Shown here piece after piece: positions 1-6,835 of a stretch of 13,302 nt of DNA. Origin of the DNA: Brevundimonas vancanneytii (GTDB taxonomy: Bacteria; Pseudomonadota; Alphaproteobacteria; Caulobacterales; Caulobacteraceae); assembly GCA_945874855.1 (NCBI GenBank), contig CAMCIP010000043.1, forward strand, positions 1 to 13,302, written 5' to 3'. A program made the translations under genes and the position numbers. The notes beneath the pieces are model-generated. The model made no database searches. It was given only the letters and a program-made list of their open reading frames with translations, and was not told the origin of the DNA. Numbering within the stretch: the stretch's first letter is position 1; each line of letters starts with the position of its first letter.

Positions 1-249
1 TTCGACAAGGTCGGCGTGCCGACCCTGGGCCTGATCGAGAACATGACCGGTGAGGTCTTCGGCCGTGGCGGGGCCGAGGCGGAGGCGGCACGTCTGGGCG
101 TGACCTTCCTCGGCGACCTGCCACTGGACGGGGCCCTGCGCCGGGCGAGTGACGCCGGCGTGCCGCTGGTGATCGCCGCGCCGGAAGGGGAAGTGGCGAT
201 GCGGTTTGCAGGCTTCGCGGCGGCGGTGGCGGCGGCGCTCGGCCTCTAG
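1..249 (+). CDS. Mrp/ApbC-family P-loop ATPase, C-terminal fragment
   Basis: This is the last 82 codons of a gene that begins left of the window; the frame is open from base 1 and ends in TAG. The motifs GLIENM, FGRGGAEAEAARLG and FLGDLPLD, followed by R..SDAG.P, match the C-terminal third of Mrp/ApbC/NBP35-type ATPases, which carry Fe-S clusters and act in cytosolic Fe-S assembly. The Walker A region lies outside the window. Between ENM and FGRGG there are only three residues (TGE); many Mrp proteins carry a CxxC-containing stretch of about a dozen residues there, so the usual cluster-ligand cysteines are absent from this part. The stop overlaps that of the convergent YbjQ gene within CTAG (246-249). 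The family call is fairly secure; Fe-S carrier activity is not shown. Confidence 0.8.
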   Translation, partial: FDKVGVPTLGLIENMTGEVFGRGGAEAEAARLGVTFLGDLPLDGALRRASDAGVPLVIAAPEGEVAMRFAGFAAAVAAALGL

Positions 250-566
250 CCGACTTCCGTCTTCACCGCCGTGCCGTAGCAGAGCACCTCGGTGATGCCC
301 GGCATGATCTCATTGGCGTCGTAGCGCATGGCGATGATGGCGTCGGCCCCGGCCGCGCGCGCCTGCTCCAGCAGGTGCTCATAGGCCTCCTCGCGCGCCG
401 CCTCGGCCAGTTTGACATAGGCACCGACGCGCCCGCCGACCAGCGACTGCAGCCCGCCGAGAGCGTCAGACACCACATTGCGCGAGCGCACGGTGATGCC
501 CCGGACCACGCCGATCGTGCGCGTGATGCGGAGCCCGGGCAGGTCGTTGGCGGTGGTCACCAGCAT
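246..566 (-). CDS. YbjQ/UPF0145 family protein
   Basis: 106 residues, the usual length for the YbjQ (DUF74/UPF0145) family, a small cytosolic fold known to form pentamers and of unsettled function. Family marks: MLVTT near the start, GVVRGITVRSRN (about residues 20-31), a helix rich in Ala/Glu, then ARAAGADAIIAMRYD (about 89-83 from the tail side) and the closing GTAVK. The start is ATG with AGGAG seven bases upstream. It follows folA by 18 nt and is probably the last gene of a thyA-folA-ybjQ transcript. No catalytic residues are recognised, and nothing in the neighbourhood explains a link to folate chemistry beyond co-transcription. Its TAG overlaps the stop of the opposing Mrp gene, and no intrinsic terminator is visible between them. 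Confidence 0.85.
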   Translation of the reverse strand: MLVTTANDLPGLRITRTIGVVRGITVRSRNVVSDALGGLQSLVGGRVGAYVKLAEAAREEAYEHLLEQARAAGADAIIAMRYDANEIMPGITEVLCYGTAVKTEVG

Positions 567-584
567 GGCGTCTCTCCTGACTGC

Positions 585-1121
585 TCAGCGCCGCTCCAGG
601 GTGCGGAAGACGAAGGCGTGATCGTCCTTCTCGCCCGGCGCGTGGCGTTCGCAGGATACCTCGATCCACTGGCCTTCGTCGAACGCCGGAAACAGGGTGT
701 CGCCGTCCGGTTCGGCCTCCACCTCGGTCAGATGCAGCCGGTGCGCCCGGGGCAGGGTGGCGGCGTACAGGGCCGCGCCCCCGATGACGCAGATCTCGTC
801 GACCCCGTCCTCGACCGCCTGCTCGCGCGCGATCTCCAGCGCCTCGTCCAGACTGGTGCAGATCAGGGCCTGCCCCAGCGACGTCTTCGCCTCACCCTGC
901 TCGCCCCAGCCCTCGTCGCGGGTCAGGACGATGTTCAGCCGCCCCGGCAGGGGCTTCAACGGCAGGCTCTCCCAGGTCGCCCGACCCATCAGGCACGGCT
1001 TGCCCATAGTGATGGCCTTGAACCGCTGCAGATCGCTGCGCAACCGCCACGGCAGGCCGCCGTCGCGGCCTATGACGCCATTGCGTGCGCGAGCGACGAC
1101 GAGGGAGAGGCGGGGGATCAA
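585..1121 (-). CDS. folA: Dihydrofolate reductase
   Basis: 178 residues. It reduces dihydrofolate to tetrahydrofolate with NADPH in the cytosol, recycling the dihydrofolate made by ThyA, whose gene lies directly upstream. Seen in the sequence: SLVVARARNGVIG at the N-terminus, GGLPW with Trp25, the catalytic acid Asp30 in RSDLQRFK (Asp27 of the E. coli enzyme), the NADPH-binding GKPCLMGRATWESLP segment, CVIGGAALY and a closing HAFVFRTLERR. The length is slightly above the 159 residues of E. coli FolA. The most plausible start is TTG at 1119-1121; it overlaps the thyA stop in the sequence TTGA, and no in-frame ATG or GTG lies nearby upstream. Only weak Shine-Dalgarno similarity is present, so translation may depend on ribosomes finishing thyA. 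The family is certain; the start is likely but unproven. Confidence 0.95.
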   Translation of the reverse strand: MIPRLSLVVARARNGVIGRDGGLPWRLRSDLQRFKAITMGKPCLMGRATWESLPLKPLPGRLNIVLTRDEGWGEQGEAKTSLGQALICTSLDEALEIAREQAVEDGVDEICVIGGAALYAATLPRAHRLHLTEVEAEPDGDTLFPAFDEGQWIEVSCERHAPGEKDDHAFVFRTLERR

Positions 1122-1927
1122 ACCGCCACCGCGGCCTTGATGTGGGGCCAGGGCTCATAGCCCTCGATCGCCACGTCCTCGCGGGTGTAGGCGAACAGGT
1201 CGTCGCGGGGCGTCAGGGTCAGGCGGGGCAGGGGGCGCGGGGTGCGGGACAACTGTTCCTGCGCCTGCTCGACGTGGTTCAGATACAGGTGGGCGTCGCC
1301 GAAGGTGTGGACGAACTCGCCCGGCTCCAGCCCCACGACCTGGGCCACCATATGGGTCAGCAGGGCATAGCTGGCGATGTTGAACGGGACGCCCAGGAAG
1401 ACGTCGGCCGAGCGCTGGTACAGCTGGCAGCTCAGCTTGCCGTCGGCCACGAAGAACTGGAACAGGCAGTGACAGGGCGGCAGTGCCATGTCGTCCACGT
1501 CGGCCGGGTTCCACGCCGTCACGATGTGGCGGCGGCTGTTGGGGTTGTTCCGCAGCGAGGCGACGACCTTTTCGATCTGGTCGATGACCCGTCCGTCCGG
1601 CGTCGACCAGGACCGCCACTGCTTGCCGTAGACGGGACCCAGCTCGCCCTCGGCGTCGGCCCACTCATCCCAGATGCGGACGTCGTTCTGCTTCAGCCAG
1701 GCGATGTTGGTCTCGCCGCGCAGGAACCACAGCAACTCCACGATGATGCTGCGCAGGTGCAGCTTCTTGGTGGTCAGCAGGGGGAAGCCCCTGGCCAGGT
1801 CGAACCGCATCTGGCGACCGAAGACGCCCAACGTCCCGGTGCCCGTCCGATCTCCACGCTCCGCCCCATTGTCGAGGATGTCGCGCAGCAGGTTCAGATA
1901 CTGCCACTCCGGATGGTCGTCCGGCAC
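1118..1927 (-). CDS. thyA: Thymidylate synthase
   Basis: Makes dTMP from dUMP using methylene-tetrahydrofolate and releases dihydrofolate, which the next gene (folA) recycles. With the start chosen here the protein has 269 residues (E. coli ThyA has 264) and aligns with the E. coli protein almost without gaps: DRTGTGTLGVFG (Arg27 phosphate contact), ELLWFLRGETNIAWL, WDEWAD, GPVYGKQWR, the nucleophile Cys152 in LPPCHCLFQF, QLYQRSADVFLGVPFNIASYA and the C-terminal IKAAVAV. The frame is open upstream to 2062, but that part is Arg-rich and unlike any ThyA. GTG at 1925-1927 is preferred because AGGA sits eight bases upstream and the protein then begins six residues before the conserved start region. 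Another GTG at 1973-1975 has no ribosome-binding site. Confidence 0.96.
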   Translation of the reverse strand: MPDDHPEWQYLNLLRDILDNGAERGDRTGTGTLGVFGRQMRFDLARGFPLLTTKKLHLRSIIVELLWFLRGETNIAWLKQNDVRIWDEWADAEGELGPVYGKQWRSWSTPDGRVIDQIEKVVASLRNNPNSRRHIVTAWNPADVDDMALPPCHCLFQFFVADGKLSCQLYQRSADVFLGVPFNIASYALLTHMVAQVVGLEPGEFVHTFGDAHLYLNHVEQAQEQLSRTPRPLPRLTLTPRDDLFAYTREDVAIEGYEPWPHIKAAVAV

Positions 1928-2136
1928 AGCGCCGGTCCTGGAAAGAATCTCGACGGTTTGGAACTGCGCGGTCACTGGGGGACGTTGGACGCAGATTCGC
2001 GAGTCGCCAACGCGTCCGGTGGAGCGTCGTCCGTTCCTCTGTGGACGGCTTGCTGCCTGCACTGCCGAAAGTCCATCGCGATTGACAGGCCGCTCTAAAC
2101 AGCTGCGTAGTGAACGCTGATATTCAGGGGGCGTTT
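1928..2136. other. Divergent intergenic spacer, thyA / exported-protein cassette
   Basis: 209 bases between the chosen thyA start (minus) and the plus-strand cassette start. It must contain the promoters for both directions. On the plus strand a TTGACA hexamer is visible (listed separately). On the minus strand I could not pick a convincing thyA promoter; TTGGCG near 2008 is a possible -35 but has no good partner. Reading frames that cross this stretch are Arg/Ser-rich and show no family features, so I do not call genes here. Confidence 0.6.
2082..2110 (+). promoter_or_regulatory. Putative promoter of the exported-protein cassette
   Basis: A perfect TTGACA (2082-2087) is followed after 17 bases by GCGTAG (2105-2110), a weak -10 candidate. 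It lies about 27 bases upstream of the ATG at 2137, which would give a short leader. The -35 is the only strong match in the spacer; the -10 match is poor, so this is a tentative call. Confidence 0.3.
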
Positions 2137-2697
2137 ATGAAGTTCATGTTCGCGACCGCGACGGCGGTGGCACTCGGCTTTTCGCCTGCATTGGTGCCGG
2201 CCGTGGCAGCGGCACCCGTGGCCGAAACGTTTCAAACCGCGTCCACCTTTCAGGAAGACTGTGGAGAGGAGCCCCGCGGCAGTCGACGTAACAGCCAGAG
2301 TCGCGGCGGGGGTGGTCTCGGGGGTTTGGTCGGGTCGATTGCTGGCGATTGGGTGGACGATCAACTGCGAGGCACCGGTGCCTCTTATGAAACAAGAAGG
2401 CGCGCTCGGGGCTTTGTCGCCAGTGCCATTTCTTGCATGTTGTCTCCGGTAGAACAAGCCGAGGCCGAGGCCGCCACGACCCGTGCGCTTGATGGTGCAG
2501 TCGGTACGACCGAGGAATGGACCAGCTCGGAACGAACTGGAGTATCGGGCCGAAGCACGGTGACAGGCGAACGCGTGTCGCGCGGGACCACATGCCGATC
2601 GGTCAGCAGCGTGGCAATCGCCGACGGCGAAGAGGTCACGATCGCACAGAACTACTGTCGGGGCAGTGACGGCCGCTGGGTCAAGCAGGACGCCTGA
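2137..2697 (+). CDS. Exported protein with 17-kDa surface-antigen-like C-terminal domain
   Basis: 186 residues. The N-terminus is a signal peptide (MKF, hydrophobic Ala/Val core, likely cleavage after the AVAAA stretch near residue 26). No lipobox Cys is visible at the cleavage region, so it is probably soluble in the periplasm or surface-exposed rather than a lipoprotein. A Gly-rich segment (RGGGGLGGLVGSIAGDW, about residues 56-72) resembles the glycine zipper of 17-kDa antigens. The following EQAEAEAATTRAL helix, EEW..SERTGVSG, TCRSV and NYCRGSDGRW match the general layout of the RT0821/Lpp0805 surface-antigen domain. Four Cys in the mature part could form two disulfides. The ATG at 2137 is preferred over an in-frame GTG at 2110 because AGGGGG lies about six bases upstream and the signal peptide then starts at residue 1. 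Its TGA overlaps the next ATG. The role is unknown. Confidence 0.72.
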   Translation: MKFMFATATAVALGFSPALVPAVAAAPVAETFQTASTFQEDCGEEPRGSRRNSQSRGGGGLGGLVGSIAGDWVDDQLRGTGASYETRRRARGFVASAISCMLSPVEQAEAEAATTRALDGAVGTTEEWTSSERTGVSGRSTVTGERVSRGTTCRSVSSVAIADGEEVTIAQNYCRGSDGRWVKQDA

Positions 2698-3380
2698 TGG
2701 ACCGTGCTTTGGTTCTGCTTTTCGCGGCGATCTTGCTCTGTTTGCCCGCCCGCGTAACGGCCCAGACTTGGCCTGGCTGTCCTTCTATGCCCACTGCCCA
2801 GTTTCCGCCTCGAGATTTGACCAGCTTCCGGATTGATTATCGCGACGGCCTAAAGATCCTGATTGTCGAGGGAGCCATCGACCGCAACGCTGCTTCGCGT
2901 CTGGACGGGGCCATACGGTCCAACATGCCGATAGATGAGGTATGGTTCAATTCGCCCGGTGGCATCGCAGTTCAAGGACCGGCGATGGGCCGCGTCATTC
3001 GCGACTGGGGTTTGCCTACCAGGGTACCATCCGGTTGGTGGTGCGTCAGCGCCTGCAATTTTGCCTTCCTGGGAGGGCCTCTCCGCTCGATCGACAGCGG
3101 CGGCCAGTACGCGGTCCACATGTTCTCGGCTGCGCGCGCGGACGTGGAGTCGGGTCGAACTGAACGGGCTATCCGCGAGCGAGGGGCCGCCGGCCTGACC
3201 GAGTCCATCACTGGCTACGAAGAGTTCTCGGCCCAGATGGCGACCGAACAGAACGATTTCCTGATCCGCATGGGCGTGTCGCGCCGCTTGCTCAGCGAGG
3301 TCATGTACCAGCAACCCGCAGCCGGCATCCGCTGCTTAACCCCATACGAGATGCGACTATACAATGTCGTCAATGGCTGA
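2697..3380 (+). CDS. Exported ClpP/crotonase-fold protein (COG3904-like putative periplasmic protease)
   Basis: 227 residues with a clear signal peptide (residues 1-22, LVLLFAAILLCLP, cleavage near VTAQ). The rest follows the pattern of ClpP-like proteins: a strand/helix start around residues 45-75, the SPGG turn (86-89), a putative nucleophile Ser118 in WWCVSACNFAFLGG, and a putative catalytic His141 in QYAVHMF. A third catalytic residue cannot be assigned by eye. The mature part holds four Cys (28, 116, 120, 206 by approximate count), two of them flanking Ser118, which is compatible with an oxidising periplasm. The start ATG overlaps the previous TGA as TGATG, so it is almost certainly coupled to the antigen-like gene. 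Peptidase activity is inferred from the motifs, not shown. Confidence 0.72.
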   Translation: MDRALVLLFAAILLCLPARVTAQTWPGCPSMPTAQFPPRDLTSFRIDYRDGLKILIVEGAIDRNAASRLDGAIRSNMPIDEVWFNSPGGIAVQGPAMGRVIRDWGLPTRVPSGWWCVSACNFAFLGGPLRSIDSGGQYAVHMFSAARADVESGRTERAIRERGAAGLTESITGYEEFSAQMATEQNDFLIRMGVSRRLLSEVMYQQPAAGIRCLTPYEMRLYNVVNG

Positions 3381-3531
3381 GCGCCTCAATCCGAATGCGA
3401 CTAAGCGTCGTCAAGGCCTTCAGCTTCGCCAGCCGTCCGCATTCACAAAGCCGCCTCCTGCGCCGTAGTGTCACTGGCGAACGCCCGACGGCGTTGGGGG
3501 AAGCGGCATAAGCGGCGACCACTAAGTCTGT
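3381..3531. other. Intergenic gap between convergent genes
   Basis: 151 bases between the stop of the ClpP-like gene (plus) and the stop of the SDR gene (minus). The one visible structure is the inverted repeat AACGCC (3480-3485) / GGCGTT (3490-3495) with a four-base CGAC loop. Neither side has a T-tract, so it is at best a weak, possibly bidirectional, terminator. No gene is supported here. Confidence 0.5.
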
Positions 3532-4278
3532 TCAGGCGTGGCCGCCCGCCCCGCGCCAGTCCTTGAAGCGGATCGTCAGCGGCGGCTCGCGGTCGGGGCG
3601 GGCCAGGTCGACGATCAGGGGCACGATTTCGGACGGGTTGGGCAGGGTTTCGGGGTCCTCGGCCGGATAGGCCTGGGCGCGCATGGCGGTGCGCATGCGG
3701 CCGGGATCCAGGACAGCAACGCGGATCGGCAGGGTCTCGATCTCGTCGGCCCAGCATTTCATCAGCACCTCGGCTCCGGCCTTGGTCGCGGCATAGGCCC
3801 CCCAGAAGGCCTTCGGCGCACTGGCCAGCGAGGTGGTCAGGTGGATCACCCGCGCGGCGTCCGACGCCTTCAGCAGGGGCTCCAGAGACCGGATCAGGCG
3901 GTAGACCGCCGTCAGGTTGGTCTTTTCGATCTTGGCGAACTGGCGCAGGTCGGCGTGGCTGACCGGCGACAGACCCTCGGCACCCAGGGTGGCGGCGGCG
4001 TTGACCCAGATGTCCAGTCGGCCGAACCGTTCGAACAGGGCACCGCCCAGCCGGTCGATGGCCCCGCCGTCGACAAGGTCGAAGGGGATCAGGGTGGCGT
4101 GACGGCCGGTGGCGGCGAAGATGGCGTCGTCCAGCTCTTCCAGCCCGCCCTGGGTCCGGGCGACAGCCACGACGTGGGCGCCGGCCGTGGCCAGGCCCAG
4201 CGCCGCTTCATAGCCGATACCCCGTGAAGCCCCCACGACGAGGGCGATGCGGTCCTTGAGCGGCAGGTCTTCGGTCAT
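3532..4278 (-). CDS. Short-chain dehydrogenase/reductase, YciK-like
   Basis: 248 residues from ATG at 4276-4278, classical SDR size. Rossmann motif GASRGIG (residues 16-22), NAAA (93-96), Asn121 in NLTAVY, Thr149/Ser150, and the catalytic pair Tyr162-Lys166 in GAYAATK are all present, so it should be an active NAD(P)-dependent oxidoreductase of the cytosol. The region around the active site and beyond (FWGAYAATK, DPGRMRTAMRAQAYPAEDP) is close to E. coli YciK, whose substrate is not settled. The frame extends upstream across the VOC gene, but the upstream residues show no SDR features, and the ATG falls at the correct distance before the Rossmann motif. The ribosome-binding site is weak. It sits 46 nt after the VOC gene and is probably the last gene of the purF transcript. 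Confidence 0.9.
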   Translation of the reverse strand: MTEDLPLKDRIALVVGASRGIGYEAALGLATAGAHVVAVARTQGGLEELDDAIFAATGRHATLIPFDLVDGGAIDRLGGALFERFGRLDIWVNAAATLGAEGLSPVSHADLRQFAKIEKTNLTAVYRLIRSLEPLLKASDAARVIHLTTSLASAPKAFWGAYAATKAGAEVLMKCWADEIETLPIRVAVLDPGRMRTAMRAQAYPAEDPETLPNPSEIVPLIVDLARPDREPPLTIRFKDWRGAGGHA

Positions 4279-4306
4279 GCGGGCTGATAGCCGCTGACGC
4301 GGCGCG

Positions 4307-4319
4307 GGACCAGTGGTCC
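4307..4319. repeat. 13-bp dyad (6-bp arms, 1-bp centre)
   Basis: GGACCA-G-TGGTCC in the 46-base gap between the VOC stop and the SDR start. It is a perfect dyad, too tight to form a full RNA hairpin as written. It could be a protein-binding site or chance; nothing else supports a role. Confidence 0.35.
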
Positions 4320-4324
4320 GGCGA

Positions 4325-4666
4325 TCAGAGGCCGGGGGCGGCTTGCCACAGGCTGAAGCTGACGCCCTGATCGTCGCGGATCGCCACACTGCGGCCCGAA
4401 CCGGACCTGGCCGGCACCTCGGCCATGCCGCCGAGGGCGACGGCGCGCAGGCACAGGGCGTCGATGTCCTCGACCCGGAAATACAGGTGGGTAAAGACCT
4501 TGCCCTCGCCCTTGCGCAGGCCGAACGGCGGTTCGCTGTCGGCCACGTGGGCATAGGTCCCGTGCGAAGAGTCCTCGTCGAAGGTCCAGCCGAACAGGCC
4601 GCCGTAGAAGGCGCGTGCCTTGTCGAGGTCGGGTGTGTCGAGCGTGAAGTAGCCGAGCTGGATCAT
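4325..4666 (-). CDS. VOC (glyoxalase/bleomycin-resistance fold) family protein
   Basis: 113 residues, one VOC unit: an opening strand IQLGYFTLDTPDLDKARAFYGGLFGW, a middle section with THLYFRVEDIDAL (residues about 59-71) and the closing IRDDQGVSFSLWQ. This is the typical double beta-alpha-beta-beta-beta layout. Of the usual metal ligands I see a His in FTHLYF, but the first position is Gln (residue 3) and the final Glu position reads Ser, so metal-dependent catalysis is doubtful; it may bind a small molecule or use another mechanism. ATG start at 4664-4666, six bases after the purF stop, which argues for co-transcription with purF. The substrate cannot be guessed. Confidence 0.85.
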   Translation of the reverse strand: MIQLGYFTLDTPDLDKARAFYGGLFGWTFDEDSSHGTYAHVADSEPPFGLRKGEGKVFTHLYFRVEDIDALCLRAVALGGMAEVPARSGSGRSVAIRDDQGVSFSLWQAAPGL

Positions 4667-4672
4667 GGCGCT

Positions 4673-6178
4673 CTAGGCGCTGACCAGCAGGGAGAGTTGG
4701 CGGTTGGCGTCCTCGCGCCCGCCTTCCTCGATTTCGCGGTCGAGCAGACGGGTCGGGTAGTCGCCGGTGAAATAGTGGTCGGTGAACTGGGGACTTTCCG
4801 GATTGCGGGGGCCGGCCTCCATGGCGGCATACAGGCCGTCGACCGACAGGAAGCCGAGGCTGTCGACCTCCAGATGAAGGCGCATCTCCTCCAGGGTCAT
4901 GTTGGCAGCGATCAGCTGGTCCCGCTCGGGCATGTCGATGCCGTAGAAGTCGGGATGCAGGATCGGCGGGCTGGCGGAGCGCAGGTGCACCTCCTTCGCC
5001 CCGGCCGCCCGTACGGCCCGGACCAGCTTGACCGAGGTGGTGCCGCGTACGATCGAGTCGTCGATCAGCACGACCCGCTTGCCCTCAAGCACGGCGCGGT
5101 TGGGGCTGTGCTTGAGGCGGACTCCCCTCTGGCGGTCGCCCTGGCTGGGCTGGATGAAGGTGCGGCCCAGATAATGGCTACGGATGATGCCCATCTCATA
5201 GGGAATGCCACTTTCCTGGGCATAGCCCAGCGCCGCCGGCACGCCGGAGTCGGGCACGGGGACGACGACGTCGGCCTCCACCGCATGCTCGCGGGCCAGG
5301 CCCTGGCCCATCCGCTTGCGCACGCCGTAGACGGAGCGGCCGTTCACGATGCTGTCGGGGCGCGAGAAGTAGACATACTCGAACAGGCAGGGGCGGGCGG
5401 CGCGGCTGGGGAAGGGCTTCAGCGACTGAAGGCCCTCGTGGTCGATGACGATCACCTCGCCATGCTCCACATCGCGCTCGAAGGTCGCGCCGACGGCGTC
5501 GAGGGCGCAGGTCTCGGACGCCAGCACCCAGGCATCACCGATGCGGCCCAGCACGAGCGGGCGGATGCCGAGCGGGTCCCTGGCCCCGATCATCTTGGTG
5601 CGGGTCTGGCAGACCAGGGCGTAGCCGCCCTCGATCCGGCCGACGGCGTCGATGAAGCGGTCCACGATCCGCGCCTTCCGGCTGCGGGCGATCAGATGGA
5701 GAATGACTTCGCTGTCCGACGTCGACTGGAAGATGGCCCCCTCGCCGACCAGCTGGTTCCGCAGGAACAGGAAGTTGGTCAGATTGCCGTTGTGGGCGAT
5801 GGCGATGCCGCCGGAGTCCAGATCCGCGAACATCGGCTGGATGTTGCGCAGGAAGCTGCCGCCGGCCGTTGAATAGCGGGTGTGGCCCAGCGCGGCCCGT
5901 CCGGGCAGGCGGGCGGACAGGTCAGCGCCGCCGAAAGCCTCTCCGACCAGACCCATGTGCCGTTCCGTGTGGAACCGGTCGTCCTTGACGCTGGCGATGC
6001 CGCAGGCCTCCTGGCCGCGGTGCTGGAGGGCGTGCAGGCCCAGCGCCACCACCGCGGACGCCTGATCCGGGGCCGTGCCCCAGACGCCGCAGACGCCGCA
6101 TTCCAGACGCGGACGGTCGTCGTCGGGATCACGCCAATGGGGCCGGTGGACGACGGGATCGGCGATCGCATGCGACAT
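4673..6178 (-). CDS. purF: Amidophosphoribosyltransferase
   Basis: 501 residues. First committed step of de novo purine synthesis: PRPP plus glutamine gives phosphoribosylamine. The Ntn-type glutaminase domain starts at Cys27 (LECGVCGVWG), so residues 1-26 would be a propeptide removed to free the nucleophile. Further marks are GLHALQHRGQEACGI, GHTRYSTAG (98-106), HNGNLTN (129-135), and in the phosphoribosyltransferase half the PRPP loop VLIDDSIVRGTT (370-381). Of the four Fe-S cluster cysteines known in the B. subtilis enzyme, only the one in RPCLFEYVYFSRPDS is in place; HPDFYGID has Asp instead of Cys, and the C-terminal Cys pair is replaced by QFTDHYFTGDYPT, so no cluster is expected. ATG start with GGAG nine bases upstream. 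It lies 32 nt downstream of cvpA. Confidence 0.97.
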   Translation of the reverse strand: MSHAIADPVVHRPHWRDPDDDRPRLECGVCGVWGTAPDQASAVVALGLHALQHRGQEACGIASVKDDRFHTERHMGLVGEAFGGADLSARLPGRAALGHTRYSTAGGSFLRNIQPMFADLDSGGIAIAHNGNLTNFLFLRNQLVGEGAIFQSTSDSEVILHLIARSRKARIVDRFIDAVGRIEGGYALVCQTRTKMIGARDPLGIRPLVLGRIGDAWVLASETCALDAVGATFERDVEHGEVIVIDHEGLQSLKPFPSRAARPCLFEYVYFSRPDSIVNGRSVYGVRKRMGQGLAREHAVEADVVVPVPDSGVPAALGYAQESGIPYEMGIIRSHYLGRTFIQPSQGDRQRGVRLKHSPNRAVLEGKRVVLIDDSIVRGTTSVKLVRAVRAAGAKEVHLRSASPPILHPDFYGIDMPERDQLIAANMTLEEMRLHLEVDSLGFLSVDGLYAAMEAGPRNPESPQFTDHYFTGDYPTRLLDREIEEGGREDANRQLSLLVSA

Positions 6179-6210
6179 CGTCGGGGGCTCCGTTGACGGA
6201 CGGAAAAGTG

Positions 6211-6804
6211 TCAGGGGGACTGAGGCGGCGAGGTATTGACTGAATCTGTCTTCGGCAAGGCGTCAGGGTCGGAAAAGCCTTCGCGCACGGACGAATCGAC
6301 CATGGGCGTGACCGCGTCGACCCCACGTCCGATGCCGGGCAGGACGGCCTGGATGGCGCGCGCGGCGGCTGCGCTGACGGGGTAGGTGGTGGCCCGGCCC
6401 AGCCAGCCAGGAGTTCTCTCCCCCGGCAGGGCAGCCACGATGACCAGATGCACGGCCCCCACCAGCACAAGACCGCGCAGGGCCCCCACGATCAGGCCCA
6501 GAAGGCGGTCTATCCCCCCCAACTGGGGGTGGGCCTGGGCCTGTTTGGACAGGGCCGAGCCGAAGATGCGGATGCCGAAATAGACCAGCAGGAAACCGAC
6601 CAGGGCCGCGAAGATCGCTCCGGCCCAGTCGGGATCCACCAGACCCCGGCCGATGGGCGCGGTGATCGGCAAGGCGATCAGCGACAGGAAGGCGGCCAGC
6701 ACGAAGCTGAGCAGGGTGATCACTTCGCGCGTGGCCCCGCGCACGCCGCCGGCCGCGGCCGAGGCGATCAGCACCAGAAGGGCGAAAACGTCGTATCCGG
6801 TCAC
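6211..6804 (-). CDS. cvpA: CvpA-family inner-membrane protein
   Basis: 197 residues from GTG at 6802-6804 (GAGG four bases upstream; no ATG is suitable, and the longer open frame overlaps radA). Four hydrophobic segments are visible at about residues 5-21, 28-50, 61-84 and 101-126, with the family-typical G..RG..RE between the first two (residues 19-27) and LGGIDRLLGLIVGALRG in the loop before the fourth. The C-terminus after residue 127 is hydrophilic and ends in a Ser/Pro-rich tail. The CvpA family was named for colicin V production in E. coli and is linked to envelope integrity; its exact role is unsettled. The cvpA-purF adjacency seen here is the same as in E. coli. The stop lies 32 nt before purF and the start 31 nt after radA. 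Confidence 0.9.
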   Translation of the reverse strand: MTGYDVFALLVLIASAAAGGVRGATREVITLLSFVLAAFLSLIALPITAPIGRGLVDPDWAGAIFAALVGFLLVYFGIRIFGSALSKQAQAHPQLGGIDRLLGLIVGALRGLVLVGAVHLVIVAALPGERTPGWLGRATTYPVSAAAARAIQAVLPGIGRGVDAVTPMVDSSVREGFSDPDALPKTDSVNTSPPQSP

Positions 6805-6835
6805 GCGGCCTCGGAAGGGGGTCGGCGGGAGGGGA

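Noticed and set aside
1928..2062. N-terminal extension of ThyA up to a GTG at 2060-2062
   Set aside because: The extra 45 residues are Arg/Pro-rich, absent from ThyA proteins, and a GTG with AGGA at the conserved position explains the start better.
3480..3495. AACGCC/GGCGTT hairpin as an intrinsic terminator
   Set aside because: Only six base pairs and no T-tract on either strand; noted in the gap entry only.
4313..5872. Long plus-strand open frame (about 519 codons) opposite purF
   Set aside because: It lies antisense to a fully recognised PurF, is rich in Gly/Ala/Asp/Gln as expected from reading GC-rich codons backwards, and has no family motif.
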